DNA of 64,000 nt from Halocaridina rubra. Its lineage: Eukaryota > Arthropoda > Malacostraca > Decapoda > Atyidae. Positions 61,895 through 64,000 of this stretch are shown here, piece after piece; positions within the stretch are counted from its first letter, which is position 1, and the number at the start of each line of letters is the position of its first letter. The notes beneath the pieces were generated by a model, which was not told the DNA's origin, did no database searches, and saw only the letters and a list, made by a program, of their open reading frames with translations. The position numbers were made by a program, and so were the translations under genes. The stretch lies in NCBI GenBank assembly GCA_037179515.1, contig JAXCGZ010016986.1:286001-350000 (forward strand), read 5' to 3'.

Positions 61895-62030
61895 TTAATT
61901 CCCGATATGGTGGTGAACACTGATTGGAAATTGGGAATTAAGGCTGGATACCCTTCCTAATGCCCCACAGTGAGCTGGATCGTGAGGGTGTTACCTAAGT
62001 CAAGTGTTCTAGCCACTGCACGTCTATTCT
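61895..62030 (-). repeat. SINE-B copy
   Basis: TTAATTCCCGATATGGTGG through AAGTGTTCTAGCCACTGCAC, all SINE-B landmarks in reverse. Confidence 0.7.
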
Positions 62031-63128
62031 TCCCTGCTTCATAGCATCTACTGTACTGATATCTTAATGTACAGTACAGTATACCTATTACTCTTTATGT
62101 TTTGAGTGTCATATTAGCTTGGATATGTGTGTTTTTAGGGAGGGGTGGTTTTGGATATATGGATCTTTAAGCATCTATGTTTGATAGAGAAAATTTCACT
62201 TGTATGAATAGTCTAGTTACTTCACAAGATCTTGTTAAAGTCCTTGATGAGGTAACCTATTCATAGTTTGCAATGAACGAAACAATTATTGACGTCCTAC
62301 AATCTGCGAGAAAAGTACAGAACCTCAAATACTAGGTGAGAACTGAGAATTGCCCACTTAAAAGTAGTGAACAAGTAGTTAATGAGCCTTATAACAGTTG
62401 TTTAGTAACCTCGGAGCCGTCTGTAGGATAGTTGTGTATTTCATCCAAAGCTGAAAATAATTTCACCCGAAGCAGGAAACCAGTAGCAATAATCAATCTG
62501 TGCCATGCTTGACGTATCGGTAAGAAAAATAGTTGCTTTGGTATTTGTGGTTTTTTTTTTTCAGGTTCAGAATTTGTCTGGTTTTAATTACAGTTAGAGT
62601 GTTTTACCCACAGTTCGCTCTTAAAATGCACTTCTTGGGGGGGGGGGATATTCTTAGTATCTTCGCTGTTTTATGGGAAGAAAATAAATTCAGGGTGGAA
62701 TGATTTATCAGCCCTCTGCTTCTGGTATACTCCTTAATTTGTGATTGTATAGGAAAAAAATGATAGGAAATATAATTTAAGATATACTAGTTTTCTAATA
62801 ATTTGCATCATTTTATTCTAAAATACCCCGTAGCCACAGGATATGGAATACAAATGAAAAATTACTTATATTTCCTACTTGAGAGGTGGAAGATGGGTAT
62901 TTTAACCTATAGCAGAACCTGGGCTCAAAGAGATGCTGTCAATCACTGACCTCACACAGAGTGGTTGCCAGATTAAAATTCCATTTTCATAGCGAATCTG
63001 GCATTTTTTATGCTCAAACTTTGGCAACCCTGGTTCAAAATACCGTTAGGATCAGAGTTGCCAGACGTTTAAAATGGACAGACTATAAAAATGATATTTA
63101 TGGAAAAAAAAAATATATCAACCACATT
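62031..63128. other. Intergenic with small inverted-end element candidate
   Basis: 62958-63035 begins TGGTTGCCAGATT and ends TTTGGCAACCCTGG, partly inverted ends that could be a very short MITE. A similar GAGTTGCCAGACG follows at 63055. Weak. Confidence 0.25.
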
Positions 63129-63262
63129 AGGGGCGTCATTGCCCTCTCCTTATCTTCAAGTGGCTTTGGCAAAGCGTATCTGTAATGAACCAACATCGGG
63201 ATTTGAAATCATGCCTATTGGAGGGGAACCAGACACTGCAGCCACTGAATTACGGAATTATT
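63129..63262 (-). repeat. tRNA-headed SINE, family C
   Basis: Minus strand: AATTCAGTGGCTGCAGTG (A box), GATTTCAAATCCC (B box), then a body ending near GCTTTGCCAAAGCCAC. Confidence 0.6.
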
Positions 63263-63304
63263 AGTACTTTATTTACGCGATATGTAAAGAGATTTAGGGC
63301 CTAT

Positions 63305-63469
<165 letters not shown>

Positions 63470-63980
63470 TTCAAAAAGAGAAATAAATAAAATAATGCAT
63501 ATGAATAGTCTCTATACTCAAAATCCCTTTATTTATAATCGCTTTGAATTTTCCTTTATTTATATTTCAATATTTCAACAATCAGGGAAAAAAATCTTAT
63601 TGCCCTTCTTTCGCTGACCGAGTTTTTCCTAGTCCACCCCCCATTTTCACGTTGCTCCAGTTCCTCTCCCCCCAAGTCACTAGTCTCCTGGATTTTCCCA
63701 TTCGTTGGTCTTTAACCCTCCCCTTTTCGCCCGTCTATCCACCGTCTCAGTTATTGTAAAGTTTTAGTGTGTCTCTGTCTATAGAAGAAACAGAAGAGGA
63801 TTAACTTAAGTGAATATCATTTAAGTATGTATTATAATAATTTGATTTTAGTCATTAAGTAATCTTGAATGTCTGTTTGTTTATTATAAGCCTAAAGCTA
63901 GCTCTAAACATGTGCATTTGTGTGTTTCTGAGTGTGTGTGTCTCCGGAAAATATCACGTGCGGTTCTAAGCTGAGACCCC

Positions 63981-64000
63981 CTCTCTCTCTCTCTCTCTCT
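63981..64000. repeat. (CT)n microsatellite running off the window
   Basis: Dinucleotide run at the right edge. Confidence 0.9.

Overview
The window is animal nuclear DNA, most likely from a decapod crustacean (shrimp, crayfish or crab). This is inferred from three things: short-exon spliced genes that encode conserved eukaryotic proteins, a very high density of (AT)n, (ATT)n and (GA)n microsatellites with many tRNA-derived SINEs and CR1-like LINEs, and scattered runs of the arthropod telomere motif TTAGG. No species can be named from the sequence alone.

Layout. 1-4.76 kb holds the 3' two thirds of the chaperonin subunit gene CCT6 (TCP-1 zeta, + strand). 4.8-42.4 kb is a repeat-dominated gene desert. 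It contains microsatellites, at least five recurring SINE-like or short interspersed families (called A to E here), foldback/MITE-like palindromes at 12.18, 13.46, 19.46, 23.57 and 25.14 kb, a nearly intact CR1-like LINE (26.34-29.69 kb) with older relatives at 13.9-15.0, 16.05-16.83, 24.83-25.2 and 37.9-40.45 kb, and an unusual inverted array of 274-bp units with a tRNA-like module at 35.39-37.49 kb. A one-unit-per-arm cousin of that array lies at 32.0-32.5 kb. One orphan exon-like segment (15.43 kb) has a gelsolin-like motif. 42.4-44.8 kb is a two-exon gene (+) for an unrecognised 478-residue basic protein with a C-terminal coiled coil. 48.83-52.5 kb is the mitochondrial ribosomal protein gene MRPL17 (bL17m, - strand, four coding exons, complete). 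54.07-61.3 kb is an eight-coding-exon gene (+) for an unrecognised 720-residue protein with a C2HC-type cysteine/histidine cluster, a bZIP-like basic stretch and a proline-rich tail. It is divergent to MRPL17 across a gap of about 1.6 kb. The last 2.7 kb is repeats and (AT)n.

The four genes show no obvious shared pathway: cytosolic folding, mitochondrial translation and two unknown nuclear-looking or scaffold-like proteins. The most unusual structure is the tRNA-like palindromic array. Both loci have the same plan: an (AT)n tract, minus-strand unit(s), an inversion point, plus-strand unit(s), and a second (AT)n tract. This suggests a foldback element or amplifying satellite whose units each carry RNA polymerase III-type A and B boxes. 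Several other palindromes cluster in the same 25 kb, one of which has captured a LINE tail in both arms. Exon boundaries were placed by reading splice sites and frame by hand. Function calls rest on recognising the protein families, and no database search was possible.
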